DNA of 64,000 nucleotides, taken from NCBI GenBank assembly GCA_014874485.1, contig JADBJK010000024.1:124001-188000 (forward strand). The letters run 5' to 3'. This document shows, piece by piece, positions 42,564 through 51,705 of the stretch (positions within the stretch are counted from its first letter, which is position 1; the number at the start of each line of letters is the position of its first letter). The notes under the pieces were generated by a model that had not been told where the DNA came from, made no database searches, and worked only from the letters and a program-made list of their open reading frames with translations. The translations under genes and the position numbers were made by a program. This DNA is from Chloroflexota bacterium (GTDB lineage: Bacteria; Chloroflexota; Anaerolineae; DTLA01).

Positions 42564-44015
42564 CTAACCGGCTCGTTGCCCGCGCTCACGGCCCCTGCGC
42601 GCCGCCCGCCGAACTCGCGCCACCCACGCCCCCGCGGCCCGACGCCCCTCGCGCAGCGCCGCCCGCACCGACGCGCCGCCTGGCTCGTGTACCCACGACA
42701 GTGGAATCTGGGCGCTCCACCGCATGAGGCCGCCTAGCCCGAACAGCACCTGCTCAGGCTCCAGGTGCAGCCCCAGCAGAACCAGTTTGGGCGGAAGGAA
42801 GGCCCCCGACGCCAGCAAGGTCAGCATCATCGCAAAGCCGGAGACTGCACCGAAGATGCCGGAATACATCTGTCGGCGACCCTCTGGCGCGATGGACAGC
42901 ACGAAGTTGGACGCAACAACCCCCGCGCCCGCCCACATGACCCCCGACGTGGCCGCCTCTATGTACAGAAACCCGTGGTTCGCAGGCGTGGCAAACAGCC
43001 ACACCAGCGGGTTGATGCCGCCCATCACGATGGCAATGCGCATCGCCGCCTTGTTGCCGAAACGGTCAATGAACGAGCCCCACGGCCGCAGGGACACCAG
43101 CGCCGCCAGCGTCTGAATCATGCCATAAACCTGGATGGAGATGAGGGACATCCCCAGTTTCTTGATCATGAACGCGCCCCAGAAGGGCCCGCCGATGCCC
43201 ACGGCCAGCATCCACCAGGCCCCGTACAGCAGCAACTTGCAGAAGTTGCTGTCGCGGAACGAGTCGGCAACAGCGTCGCGGAACCGCTCCTGCTCCACGG
43301 CCTTGGGGCGTTCGGGTTGGAGCATCAGAATCCGCGCGCCGACCAGGCCAACCGCCGCCGCAATTGCCATCACCGCGACGAACGCATGGGGCAGATGGGC
43401 GGGCGACAACCACGGGGCATTGCCCAGCGCCGCCGCAACCGCCCGCGCGAATCCGGTGCGCTCCGCGTCAAACGGGTCAAGGAACGCGCTGAACACGTAC
43501 CCCGTTACCAACCCGACCAGCATGAGGTATTGCGAGCGAACGGCGAAGAAGCGCCCGCGCTTCTCCAGGGGAATCAGGTCCGAAATCCAGCCCACCCAGA
43601 TGTTCCCGCCAATCGCCTGCAACGACGTGGCGACGAGAAACAGGCCGAGAAATGCCCACATCGCCATCTGCGACGGCAGGAGGAAGGGCAGCAGGCCATA
43701 CAGGAACGCAACGGCGCGCCCCCATGAGATCAACGCGACCACCATGCGCTTGCGCGAAGTCATGGTGCGGGTGATCGCCGCGCCCAGGGGTTGGAAGACC
43801 TGCGAGACCTGCCCGATCGCCGAGAGGACGCCGAATTGCAGCGGCGTCGCCCCCAGCATCACGGCGAACTTGGTCAGGAACACGCTGCCAGGCGCGGCGA
43901 GCGTGGCGTACACCTGCCAGAACATGCCTTCAATGGTGGAAATCTTGATGACGCGATGGATGTCGGTTCTGTCGTCCATGTATGTCTGTCCGGTCGGGTT
44001 TCTCCACAGGCGCAT
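42564..44015 (-). CDS. Major facilitator superfamily transporter
   Basis: 483 residues from ATG 44015 (GGGAG eight bases upstream); an ATG at 43979 is less well supported. About twelve hydrophobic helices with the MFS inter-helix basic motif after helices 2-3 (TRTMTSRKRMVVAL) and again in the second half (FIDRFGNKAAMR). Loop VGWISDLIPLEKRGRFFAVR is typical of sugar/drug-type MFS proteins in Chloroflexota and Thermotogota. A basic tail of about 40 residues (RAALREGRRAAGAWVARVRRAARRGRERG) is cytoplasmic. The substrate is unknown. Ends in the terminators upstream of the small RNA. Confidence 0.87.
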   Translation of the reverse strand: MRLWRNPTGQTYMDDRTDIHRVIKISTIEGMFWQVYATLAAPGSVFLTKFAVMLGATPLQFGVLSAIGQVSQVFQPLGAAITRTMTSRKRMVVALISWGRAVAFLYGLLPFLLPSQMAMWAFLGLFLVATSLQAIGGNIWVGWISDLIPLEKRGRFFAVRSQYLMLVGLVTGYVFSAFLDPFDAERTGFARAVAAALGNAPWLSPAHLPHAFVAVMAIAAAVGLVGARILMLQPERPKAVEQERFRDAVADSFRDSNFCKLLLYGAWWMLAVGIGGPFWGAFMIKKLGMSLISIQVYGMIQTLAALVSLRPWGSFIDRFGNKAAMRIAIVMGGINPLVWLFATPANHGFLYIEAATSGVMWAGAGVVASNFVLSIAPEGRRQMYSGIFGAVSGFAMMLTLLASGAFLPPKLVLLGLHLEPEQVLFGLGGLMRWSAQIPLSWVHEPGGASVRAALREGRRAAGAWVARVRRAARRGRERGQRAG

Positions 44016-44130
44016 CAGTGTACTCCCATCCGCATCGGCGCGCAAAACCGGCCCATCTGGGGCCAATCACCGCACGCAACGCCCCTGGCATCATCCAGTG
44101 CGACGCTCTCGGAGGTGGTCGCACGTGATG

Positions 44131-44327
44131 GGGTGCATTTCAGTTTGGCGGCAAGGCTGCTGCAGGGCGATAGGTCTGCTTGACCTCACCTATCCCCACC
44201 CCGGCCCTCCCCTTTCCTCTCCGCGGGCGGAGAGGAAAGGGGAGGGTGTGGGAGGGGTTAGGTGAGGCAGATTCCGCTCGCCAACCTAACGATATTCGGT
44301 CATTCCGCCCCAAAATTGAAATGCGCT
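44131..44327. repeat. Palindromic intergenic element, copy B
   Basis: Second copy of the element at 14169-14434. The outer flanks are in the same orientation (GGGGTGCATTTCAG at the left, CCCCAAAATTGAAATGC at the right). The 84-bp core (44184-44267) has its outer arms exchanged: the left arm equals the reverse complement of copy A's right arm, and the right arm that of copy A's left arm. The central CCGCGGGCGG keeps its direction. It occupies much of the gap between the MFS and metalloprotease genes. Confidence 0.8.
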
Positions 44328-44344
44328 CCTTGATGAGCGACGGG

Positions 44345-44373
44345 TTGACGCAGGCGCGATTCCCTCGTACAAT
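44345..44373 (+). promoter_or_regulatory. Promoter of the metalloprotease gene
   Basis: TTGACG (44345-44350), 17-base spacer, TACAAT (44368-44373), 27 bases before the TTG start at 44401. Lies directly after the palindromic element. Confidence 0.7.
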
Positions 44374-44400
44374 ACGGCCAGCGTTCCCGGGAGGACTCGC

Positions 44401-46107
44401 TTGTTCAGAAATGTCGCCTTGCGAATAGGAGCCTTGTTCGTCATCCTGGCCGCCCTGGGAACGGTCTCCGCAGCCGACCCGCGCCCGCCCCTTCGGCGTC
44501 CCGCCCCATCCTACTGGGACCAGATTCAAGACGCGGTACAGGCCGGTACAATCTCCGCCGATGAGGCCCTCCTCTACAGCGTTACCGCCCTGTTCGCCCC
44601 GGAGCGGCTACCTCGCTCCTTCGCCCTGGGCCAGCGTGGCAAGTGCGGCACGCCCGTGCTGGTGGAGGCCGAGGCACGCTGGCCCACGCTGCCCGGCTGG
44701 GTGCGCGATGCGCTTGCCCAGTGGCCCGTGGCCGCGGGCGCACGCCGACTGACCCCAGCCGACACGCGCCCATCCCTCAGCGGACCCGAGCAGACCCTGA
44801 CGACCGCCCATTTCGTCCTGCACTACACCCTGTCGGGCGCCGACGCGGTGGATGCGACCGACGCCAACGCCAACGGCGTCCCCGACTACGTGGATTCCGT
44901 CGCCCAGGCCATGGAGCGTTCGCGCCTGGTGCAAGTGGAGACGCTGGGCTGGCTGGAACCCCCGTCCGACGAGAACACGGACCCCGGCTCGCCGCTGTAC
45001 GATGTCTATGTCGCCTATCTGTCCGTGTACGGGCTCACGTTCCCCGAAGCCATCAAGGGCGACAATGAGCATTCGCCGGGCCGCGTGGAGCCTTTCGCAC
45101 GCACCAGTTACATTGCGCTGCACAATCGGCTCTCGCTGCCCGTGTTGCAGGTAACGGCGGCGCACGAGTACCAGCATGCCATCCAGTTCGGCTACAACGC
45201 CGCGGCAGAGGGATTTGACGCCCGACGGTGGCTGATGGAGGGCACGGCCACCTGGATGGAGGACCAGGTTTACGACCACATAGACGACAATGTGGGCTAT
45301 CTGCCCCGGCTCTTCGCGGCCCCTGACCGCTCGCTGGCCGACCCGCAGAATCACTACGCCTCGTGGCTTCTCTTCCAGTACCTTGAGGAGCACGCCGGGG
45401 GTACCGAGGTCATGCGCGAGATGTGGGAGCGTGGCGTGCCTTTGCAGGGCGATTTCTCCACGACCGTCATCCGGGCCACGCTGGCATCGCGGGGGCGAGA
45501 CTTCGGCAGCACGTTCGTGTCGTTCTGCGACGCGAACCTGCTGCTCATGCCCTGCGAACTGGCCCCCGGCCCGTTCTGCTACGACGAGGCGCTCCTGTAC
45601 CGCGACGAAGCCGGGCGAGCGGTGGTAGAAGGGACCATCACCGTCGCGAACGGGGAGAAGGCCTATATCCCGCCCGACGGCGTGCAGCCGCTCGCCTGCG
45701 ATGGCATCCGGGTCATCGCGCAGAGCGGCCAGGTTGCCGCCAGCGGCTACTGCGGAGCGCCCGCAACGACGCTCGCCGCGGCGTGGCTGGGCACAAACGG
45801 CTCCACCACCGACGCCGTCCCCGTGCCGATGGAAAGCAACCCGCCTCCGCCCCAGGCTGCCGTGAACCCCGGCCTGTACGACACCCTGTACCTCATCGTC
45901 GCCAACGTGAGCGACCCCGCGGACACGGCGCTTGTCTGGGCTCCTTACGGCCTCATCCTCGTCGGAGCCGACGCCGCCACCCCCACACCTACAGGGACAC
46001 CCACAGCGACGCCATCGCCAACCCCGACCCCGACGCCATCGCCCACGCCAACCGCCACGCCCTCCGCGGCCAGGCGCATTTGGCTGCCCGTTGTCGCCGC
46101 CGAGTAG
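44401..46107 (+). CDS. Exported zinc metalloprotease, MXAN_6640 type, with LPVV tail
   Basis: 568 residues from a TTG at 44401; GGGAGG lies six bases upstream. Signal peptide about 1-24 (ALRIGALFVILAALGTVSAAD). The peptidase core is HEYQHAIQFGY (HExxH at about residue 254), followed by RRWLMEGTATWMED with the third-ligand Glu about 25 residues on, and NHYASWLLFQYLEEH. This is the pattern of the MXAN_6640 family of putative metalloproteases. A beta-rich C-terminal domain is followed by a 30-residue Thr-Pro linker and the ending AARRIWLPVVAAE, closely resembling the CAP protein's tail. Cell-surface or secreted; substrate unknown. Confidence 0.87.
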   Translation: MFRNVALRIGALFVILAALGTVSAADPRPPLRRPAPSYWDQIQDAVQAGTISADEALLYSVTALFAPERLPRSFALGQRGKCGTPVLVEAEARWPTLPGWVRDALAQWPVAAGARRLTPADTRPSLSGPEQTLTTAHFVLHYTLSGADAVDATDANANGVPDYVDSVAQAMERSRLVQVETLGWLEPPSDENTDPGSPLYDVYVAYLSVYGLTFPEAIKGDNEHSPGRVEPFARTSYIALHNRLSLPVLQVTAAHEYQHAIQFGYNAAAEGFDARRWLMEGTATWMEDQVYDHIDDNVGYLPRLFAAPDRSLADPQNHYASWLLFQYLEEHAGGTEVMREMWERGVPLQGDFSTTVIRATLASRGRDFGSTFVSFCDANLLLMPCELAPGPFCYDEALLYRDEAGRAVVEGTITVANGEKAYIPPDGVQPLACDGIRVIAQSGQVAASGYCGAPATTLAAAWLGTNGSTTDAVPVPMESNPPPPQAAVNPGLYDTLYLIVANVSDPADTALVWAPYGLILVGADAATPTPTGTPTATPSPTPTPTPSPTPTATPSAARRIWLPVVAAE

Positions 46108-46114
46108 GCGCGGC

Positions 46115-46693
46115 CTACCTCTTCGGGAACTCCTTGCTCCACACCTGCCCGCGCCAGTGGATTTCGGCCCGCGCGATCCACTGTCCCGGCGCGTAGGTCA
46201 GGGCGCGGAAGACGGCCTCCTTCTTCTCGCCGGGTTTCAGCGGGCGTAGATCATCGGCGCTGTAGTACCAGGTGATGACAGGTCGCTCGCCTTCTCCGTC
46301 GGTGAGGTAGAACACCGGCAGGACATCGCCAGGCAGAGTCTGCGAAGAGGTGTTCTGTATCGTTACGCGGATGTTGAAACTCCGGTCGTGGTAGGCCGGG
46401 TCGGCGGGGTACTTGTCAGGGTTCGCCAGGTACTCGCCTTCGTACCACCACTCGCCCCACGTGATGCGCAGGTCGCTGGGGAGCGCCGTGGGTTCGGGTG
46501 TGCTCGCAGGCGTCGGAGAACCGGCAGCCGGGGTCGGGCGGGTCGCCGGCGGGCGCGTAGCCGTCGGCATCGGAGACGCCGCAGACGTTCCCACGGTCGT
46601 GGGAGATGCTTGTGGAGACCGCCCACCGCAACCGCTCGCCGCAACGGCCACAAGCAACACAAGGATCAGGCCGATGATCGCGTGCGTCCTCAT
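46115..46693 (-). CDS. Predicted lipoprotein with beta-sandwich domain
   Basis: 192 residues from ATG 46693 (GGAGGAGCA upstream). Lipoprotein signal: hydrophobic run then VAASGC with the lipobox Cys at about residue 22. A Pro/Thr-rich linker (about 25-70) leads to a domain of about 115 residues (LRITWGEWWYEGEYL, FNIRVTIQNTSSQTLPGDVLPVFYLTDGEG) that looks like a carbohydrate- or protein-binding beta sandwich (DUF4352-like). No enzyme motif. Convergent with the protease gene, 7 bases between stops. Confidence 0.8.
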   Translation of the reverse strand: MRTHAIIGLILVLLVAVAASGCGGRSPQASPTTVGTSAASPMPTATRPPATRPTPAAGSPTPASTPEPTALPSDLRITWGEWWYEGEYLANPDKYPADPAYHDRSFNIRVTIQNTSSQTLPGDVLPVFYLTDGEGERPVITWYYSADDLRPLKPGEKKEAVFRALTYAPGQWIARAEIHWRGQVWSKEFPKR

Positions 46694-46717
46694 TGCTCCT
46701 CCATGCCACGAATCTTG

Positions 46718-48394
46718 TCAACGGCGTCCCGCGCGCCACGATGCGTACACGAGCCACAGCCCAAAGGCCATGGCCGACACTGCGCCGATAATGCTTGCCA
46801 CGCCCGCCCATATGGGGGGTTGCCCCCGCAGGGCCACCGCGCCGAGAATGGCCGATGCCACAACCAGCGCGCCGACGATCACACTCACCGACAGGCGCGT
46901 CATGGTGCGGTCCGCCCGCTGCAGAGCATCCCGCACGTCATCCAGCCGCACGCCCAGGCGCAAGTCCCCGCGCTCAAGCCGATCCAGCATCCGCGGCAGG
47001 TGCGCGGGGATGTAGAGCAGCAGTTCCAGCCACTCCTGAAGTCCCGACGTGGCGCGATTGAAGACAGCCGTCGGCGACACGAGCCGCGCCGCCAGATCCC
47101 GCACGTAGGGCCTGGCGACGACCAGGATGCTGAAGTCCGGCGCCAACTTCGCGCCCAGACCCTCCATCATGACGAGCGCCTTCGCCAGCAGCCAGTACTC
47201 GGACGGCAACCGCACCCGATGGCGGAACACCATCGGCAGGATGTCGTCCCAGAGTTCAGACGCGCGAATCTCCCCCAGACGGATGTCCTGATACTTCTGG
47301 ACAAGGCGATCCAGATCGCGCTGCAATGCGCCGCGATTCACCCCATACCCGACCGCTTCCATGCGAATCAACTCGTCCACCACCGCTTCTGTGTCGCGGC
47401 GGACTGCGGCGACGAACAAGCGTGCCAGGCGAATCTGGTCGGCTGGGTTGATGTACCCCACCATCCCGAAGTCCATCGCGCCGATGGCGCCTCCCTCAAG
47501 GACGAAGTAGTTCCCCGGGTGCGGATCGGCATGGAAGCAGCCCAGATCAAACACCTCGCGGATGACGATGCGGGCCGCTTCCTCGGCCAGCGCCTGCCGA
47601 TCCACGCCTGCGCGATCCAGGGCGTCCAAGTCGTCTATGCGGATGCCCCGCAGCCGCTCCAGCGTGAGCACCCGACGGGTCGTATAGGCCCAGAACACCT
47701 TCGGAATGTACACCGCGGGGTCGTCGGCGAAATAGGCCCGAAACCGCTCTGCGTTGCGCCCCTCGCGCACGTAGTCCAACTCGGCGCGCAGGGTATAGGC
47801 GAAGTCGTCGGCGATGGCCGGGAAGTCGTAAATCTGTCCCCAGCGGGTGCGCTCGCGGGCAAGGGCAGCCAATTCGCCCAGGATGTCCAGGTCCGCCGCG
47901 ATGGTGTCCTCTATCCCCGGCCGCTGCACCTTCACGACCACCTCCTCGCCCGAATGCAGGACGGCGGCATGAACCTGCCCCAGCGAAGCGGCCGCTATGG
48001 GCTCCTCGTCAAAACTGCGAAAAATCTCCCCAATCGGGGCGCCGAGTTCGCGCTCCAGGCAGGCCCTCACGGCGTCCCACGGCGCGGGCGGGACGGCATC
48101 CTGCAACTTCGCCAGTTCCGACAGCAGCGCCGGCGGGATCAGGTCGGGCCGCGTGCTGACAATCTGGCCCAGTTTCACGAACGTGGGCCCCAATTCCTCA
48201 ATGGCCTGGCGGACCCGTGCTTCGGTGCTGACCCGGTCCAAGGCGGCGCGCTCGGTGGCGAGCCGCAGAGGCCACGGCGCATAGCCGGCAACGCCCAACT
48301 GCTCCACGACATTCAGGAACCCGTGCCGCACCAGAATGCGCACGATTTCCCTGTAGCGGCCCAGGTTGCGGTAATGCCGGCGAAACTCAAACAT
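46718..48394 (-). CDS. ABC1/UbiB-family atypical kinase
   Basis: 558 residues from ATG 48394; a GTG at 48403 overlaps the patatin stop and is possible. UbiB marks: LGPTFVKLGQIVSTRPDLIP (KxGQ motif), AAASLGQVHAAVL (the Ala-rich loop that replaces the Gly-rich loop), VVVKVQRPG, ELDYVREGRNAERF, FHADPHPGNYF and AMDFGMVG. Two hydrophobic helices at the C-terminus (about 500-550) anchor it in the membrane. UbiB proteins support ubiquinone/menaquinone or other lipid metabolism as ATPases. The patatin gene directly upstream suggests a lipid role. Confidence 0.92.
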   Translation of the reverse strand: MFEFRRHYRNLGRYREIVRILVRHGFLNVVEQLGVAGYAPWPLRLATERAALDRVSTEARVRQAIEELGPTFVKLGQIVSTRPDLIPPALLSELAKLQDAVPPAPWDAVRACLERELGAPIGEIFRSFDEEPIAAASLGQVHAAVLHSGEEVVVKVQRPGIEDTIAADLDILGELAALARERTRWGQIYDFPAIADDFAYTLRAELDYVREGRNAERFRAYFADDPAVYIPKVFWAYTTRRVLTLERLRGIRIDDLDALDRAGVDRQALAEEAARIVIREVFDLGCFHADPHPGNYFVLEGGAIGAMDFGMVGYINPADQIRLARLFVAAVRRDTEAVVDELIRMEAVGYGVNRGALQRDLDRLVQKYQDIRLGEIRASELWDDILPMVFRHRVRLPSEYWLLAKALVMMEGLGAKLAPDFSILVVARPYVRDLAARLVSPTAVFNRATSGLQEWLELLLYIPAHLPRMLDRLERGDLRLGVRLDDVRDALQRADRTMTRLSVSVIVGALVVASAILGAVALRGQPPIWAGVASIIGAVSAMAFGLWLVYASWRAGRR

Positions 48395-48399
48395 GCGCC

Positions 48400-49233
48400 T
48401 CACCCTTCAAAGATGCGACGCAGGGCTTCCTCGTGCTGCTGCACGGCCTCTTCCCCAGCCGCGATGCATTCCGGTATGCGCGTGAACCCGGTGAACGTGC
48501 CGACGTTGGCAGGCACCGCCGGACGGATGAGCACGTCGGCCGGGAACTGTTGCAGGCGCAAATCCGTCAGCGTCGCCATAATGAGGTCAAATCCTCGCTG
48601 CATGAGGGCCATCAGTCGCGGCGCAGGGACCAGCGACGTCCCGTCGTCGCTGTTCTCGCTGCCGACGCAGGGCGCGCTGCGAGGACACACGTCCACGGCC
48701 ACGACCCGTTCCGCGCCCATCTCTCTGGCCAGCGCCACGGGCAGGTTGTCCGACGCGCCTCCGTCCACCAGCGTGCGCCCGCCGATTTCCACCGGCGCGA
48801 AGACGCCCGGGAATGCCATCGTCGCCCGCACCGCCAGGGCCACGTCGCCCTCGCGCAAGGGCACCTGCTCACCCGTATCGCAATCCACCGCCATCAGGCC
48901 CAGGGGCAACGGCAACTCGTGGAACCGCGCGCGCCGCAACTTTGTGCGAAAGTACTGTAGGAGCCGGTCGCCCGCGATGAGGCCGGTAGCGGTGGGCTTG
49001 CGGTCCAGAAGCCGCGCCAGGTAGCGCAGGCTGGTCAGCGCCAGGGCCTCCTGCTCCATCTCAGCGACCGTCATACCCGAAGCGTAGGCCGCGGCGACGA
49101 TGCCCCCCATGCTGGTCCCCGTCAGCAAGTCGGGACGCCACCCCCGCGCCTCCAGGGCTTTGAGCACGCCGATGTGGGCGAAGCCGCGCACTCCGCCGCC
49201 CGAAAGGGTCAACGCAATTGGGCCTGGCTTCAT
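48400..49233 (-). CDS. Patatin-like phospholipase
   Basis: 277 residues from ATG 49233 (GGGAGCGACAATC upstream). The patatin fold: oxyanion LTLSGGGVRGFAHIGVLKAL (about 8-27), nucleophile Ser in GTSMGG (about 38-43), block III ATMAFPGVFAPVEI, and the catalytic Asp in LVDGGASDNLPV. NTE/RssA type, likely acting on membrane phospholipids or lysophospholipids. It ends 3 bases before the UbiB-type gene, so the two are a short lipid-related operon. Confidence 0.92.
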   Translation of the reverse strand: MKPGPIALTLSGGGVRGFAHIGVLKALEARGWRPDLLTGTSMGGIVAAAYASGMTVAEMEQEALALTSLRYLARLLDRKPTATGLIAGDRLLQYFRTKLRRARFHELPLPLGLMAVDCDTGEQVPLREGDVALAVRATMAFPGVFAPVEIGGRTLVDGGASDNLPVALAREMGAERVVAVDVCPRSAPCVGSENSDDGTSLVPAPRLMALMQRGFDLIMATLTDLRLQQFPADVLIRPAVPANVGTFTGFTRIPECIAAGEEAVQQHEEALRRIFEG

Positions 49234-49409
49234 GATTGTCGCTCCCGCAGGTGGTATCAAAACGCGAGTTGCGCCCCCACTATACCGCCAACGGGCTTCC
49301 GCGTCAAGGCGCTGCACGCCCGCGCGCCGTTCGCGCCACAGGGTTCGGCCAGGGAGTTGTCGCGCCGGGCGAAGCGTAGCATGTCGTCAAGGCGCGGGTG
49401 CCGCCCGAT

Positions 49410-49437
49410 TTGACATTTTGCCGATAATCCGTACAAT
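49410..49437 (+). promoter_or_regulatory. Promoter of the EF-G2-like gene
   Basis: TTGACA (49410-49415), 16-base spacer, TACAAT (49432-49437). Transcript start about 49444, leaving a leader of about 105 bases. Confidence 0.75.
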
Positions 49438-49473
49438 ACGCGTGCAAAACTGAATAGTATGCTGTTGCAATGA

Positions 49474-49520
49474 AAAGGCAGTAGCAAATCTGTATCGCTT
49501 GGCGCTACTGCCTTTGTTTT
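49474..49520 (+). promoter_or_regulatory. Attenuator-like hairpin in the EF-G2 leader
   Basis: 12-bp stem AAAGGCAGTAGC (49474-49485) / GCTACTGCCTTT (49504-49515) with an 18-base loop, followed by GTTTTG. It lies between the promoter and the ATG at 49549. Two tiny ORFs overlap by ATGA in front of it: Met-Leu-Leu-Gln (49459-49473) and Met-Lys-Arg-Gln (49470-49484). The stem could end transcription early or respond to ribosome position. Confidence 0.65.
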
Positions 49521-49548
49521 GCGCTCTGAACGAGGTGAAAAGTATCCC

Positions 49549-51609
49549 ATGGCTGAACTCAACCGAATCCGAAACATCGGCATCATCGCCCACATTGACG
49601 CGGGCAAGACGACAACCACGGAGCGAATCCTGTACCACACCGGCCAGACCTATCGCCTGGGCAGCGTGGACGAGGGCACGACCGTTACCGACTTCCTGCC
49701 GCAGGAACGCGAGCGGGGCATCACCATCCAGTCCGCTGCCGTTACCTGCAACTGGCAGGGGCACCAAATCAACATCATTGACACCCCCGGCCACATTGAC
49801 TTCACAGCCGAGGTGCAGCGGTCGCTGCGCGTCCTGGACGGCGGCGTCGTGGTCTTTGACGGCGTGGCCGGCGTGGAGCCCCAGTCCGAAACCGTCTGGC
49901 GGCAGGCCGACCGATTCGGCGTGCCCCGCATCGGCTTCGTGAACAAGATGGACCGCACCGGGGCCAATTTCGCGCGCGTGCTGGACATGGTGCGCCGCCG
50001 CCTGTCGTGCAACCCCGTCGCCGTGCAGATGCCCATCGGCTCCGAGGCATCGTTTGAGGGCATCGTGGACCTGCTCGCCATGAAGGCCATCCGCTTTGAC
50101 GAGGACGGCCAGCCCGTGGACGGCCCCATCCCGCCCGCGCTTGAACCGGAAGCCGCCGCGTGGCGCGAGCGCATGATTGAGCAACTGGCCGACGTGGACG
50201 ACGCCATCGCCGAGCAGTACTTGGAAGGGCACGACCTGGACGCGGCGACCCTGTCGGCGGCCCTGCGCACCGCCACATTGTCGGGCAAGGCCATCCCGTT
50301 CCTGTGCGGCAGCGCGGCCAGGAACAAGGGCATCCAGCCCCTGCTGGACGCCGTCATCGCCTACCTGCCGTCGCCATCGGACATGCAGGCCATTGAGGGC
50401 ACATCACCGGAGACCGACGAGATGGTGACCTGCCGTCCCAGCCCCGACGAACCCACCGCGGCCCTGGCGTTCAAAATCATGACGGACCCCTACATGGGGC
50501 GGCTGGTCTTCGTCCGCGTGTACTCCGGCAGCATCCGCAAGGGCGAGACGTACTACAACCCCATCGCGGGGCAGAAGGAGCGCGTGGGGCGGCTGGTCCG
50601 CATGCACGCCGACCGCCGCGAGGAGGTGGACATCATCTCCACCGGCGACATCGGCGCCATCCTAGGCTTCAAAGCGGCCACTACCGGCGACACCCTGTGC
50701 GATCCCGCTAGGCCGGTCGTCCTGGAGAAGATCGCCTTCCCGACGCCCGTCATCTCCATCGCCATCGCCCCTGCGTCGCGGGCCGACGAGGCGAAACTGG
50801 GCGTGGCGCTGGCCCGCCTGGCCGACGAAGACCCCACCATTCACCTGCGCCAGGACGAACGCACCGGCGAGACCATCCTGTCGGGCATGGGCGAACTGCA
50901 CCTGGACGTGTTCGTGGACAGGCTGCGGCGCGAGTTCAACGTCCGCGCCAACGTCAGCGAGCCGCGCGTGGCCTACTGCGAGACCATCACCAAGCCGGTA
51001 ACCACAGAGTACCGCCTGGTGCGTCAGACCGGCGGGCATGGGCAATTCGCCCACGTCATCCTGGAGATGGAACCCCTGCCCCCCGGCACGGGCTACCAGT
51101 TTGAGGACAAATTGCGGGGCACATCCATCCCGCGCAAGTTCGTCCCGGCCATTGAGGCGGGCATCCGCGACGGGATGGAGCGCGGCGTCCTGGCCCAGAA
51201 CCCGATGGTGGACATCAAGATTACGCTGGTGGACGGCAACTACCACGAGGTGGATTCCTCGGACATGGCTTTCCGCACGGCGGCTTCCATCGCCGTTCGC
51301 GAGGGTGCCCGCAAGGCCGGGCCGGTTCTGCTGGAACCCATCATGAAACTGGAAGTGGTAACGCCCGAGGAGTACACCGGCGACGTCATCGGCGACCTGA
51401 ACATGCGCCGCGGCAACCTGGTCCGCATGGAACCGCAGGACGGCGCCCACATCATAGAGGCGCACGTGCCGCTGGCCAACCTGTTCGGCTACGCCACCAT
51501 CCTGCGCTCCAAGACGCAGGGGCGCGGCGTGTTCACCATGGAGTTCCACCACTACGCCCAGGTGGCGCCCGAAATCGCCCGCGCCATCATAGAGCGCGCC
51601 GCCGCGTAG
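49549..51609 (+). CDS. Elongation factor G-like GTPase, EF-G2 type
   Basis: 686 residues from ATG 49549 (GAGGTGAAAAGTATCCC). All five EF-G domains are present. G1 AHIDAGKTTTTE, switch I DFLPQERERGITIQ, G3 DTPGHIDF, G4 NKMD, domain IV tip GHGQFAHV and DVIGDLNMRRG. The switch I text TVTDFLPQERERGITIQSAAVT and LGSVDEGTTVTDF resemble mitochondrial EF-G2 (GFM2) and bacterial EF-G2 more than canonical FusA. It stands alone, away from rpsL-rpsG-tuf. It may act in ribosome recycling or as a conditional EF-G. Preceded by the attenuator-like leader. Confidence 0.85.
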   Translation: MAELNRIRNIGIIAHIDAGKTTTTERILYHTGQTYRLGSVDEGTTVTDFLPQERERGITIQSAAVTCNWQGHQINIIDTPGHIDFTAEVQRSLRVLDGGVVVFDGVAGVEPQSETVWRQADRFGVPRIGFVNKMDRTGANFARVLDMVRRRLSCNPVAVQMPIGSEASFEGIVDLLAMKAIRFDEDGQPVDGPIPPALEPEAAAWRERMIEQLADVDDAIAEQYLEGHDLDAATLSAALRTATLSGKAIPFLCGSAARNKGIQPLLDAVIAYLPSPSDMQAIEGTSPETDEMVTCRPSPDEPTAALAFKIMTDPYMGRLVFVRVYSGSIRKGETYYNPIAGQKERVGRLVRMHADRREEVDIISTGDIGAILGFKAATTGDTLCDPARPVVLEKIAFPTPVISIAIAPASRADEAKLGVALARLADEDPTIHLRQDERTGETILSGMGELHLDVFVDRLRREFNVRANVSEPRVAYCETITKPVTTEYRLVRQTGGHGQFAHVILEMEPLPPGTGYQFEDKLRGTSIPRKFVPAIEAGIRDGMERGVLAQNPMVDIKITLVDGNYHEVDSSDMAFRTAASIAVREGARKAGPVLLEPIMKLEVVTPEEYTGDVIGDLNMRRGNLVRMEPQDGAHIIEAHVPLANLFGYATILRSKTQGRGVFTMEFHHYAQVAPEIARAIIERAAA

Positions 51610-51620
51610 TTCCAACGCAG

Positions 51621-51659
51621 ACAAGACGGGAGACCCGTCGCGGGCCTCCCGTCTTTTGT
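51621..51659. terminator. Terminator of the EF-G2-like gene
   Basis: 10-bp stem AAGACGGGAG (51623-51632) / CTCCCGTCTT (51646-51655), followed by TTGTC; the outer ACA/TGT extends the stem slightly. Lies 12 bases after the stop. Confidence 0.85.
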
Positions 51660-51705
51660 CGCCTGCCGTCCTCGTACTCTACCACGCGGATTCTTGATAG
51701 TTTAT

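Noticed and set aside
42394-42737. Plus-strand frame starting ATG AAA ACG after a strong AGGAGG box
   Set aside because: It runs antisense into the MFS gene, its codon use looks like antisense GC-rich frame, and the box is the complement of the pyrimidine run in the minus-strand small RNA. The minus-strand promoter and terminators are far stronger.
49549-51609. Tetracycline-resistance ribosomal protection gene (TetM-type)
   Set aside because: The switch and domain IV text matches EF-G2/EF-G and lacks the TetM-specific start and C-terminal motifs.
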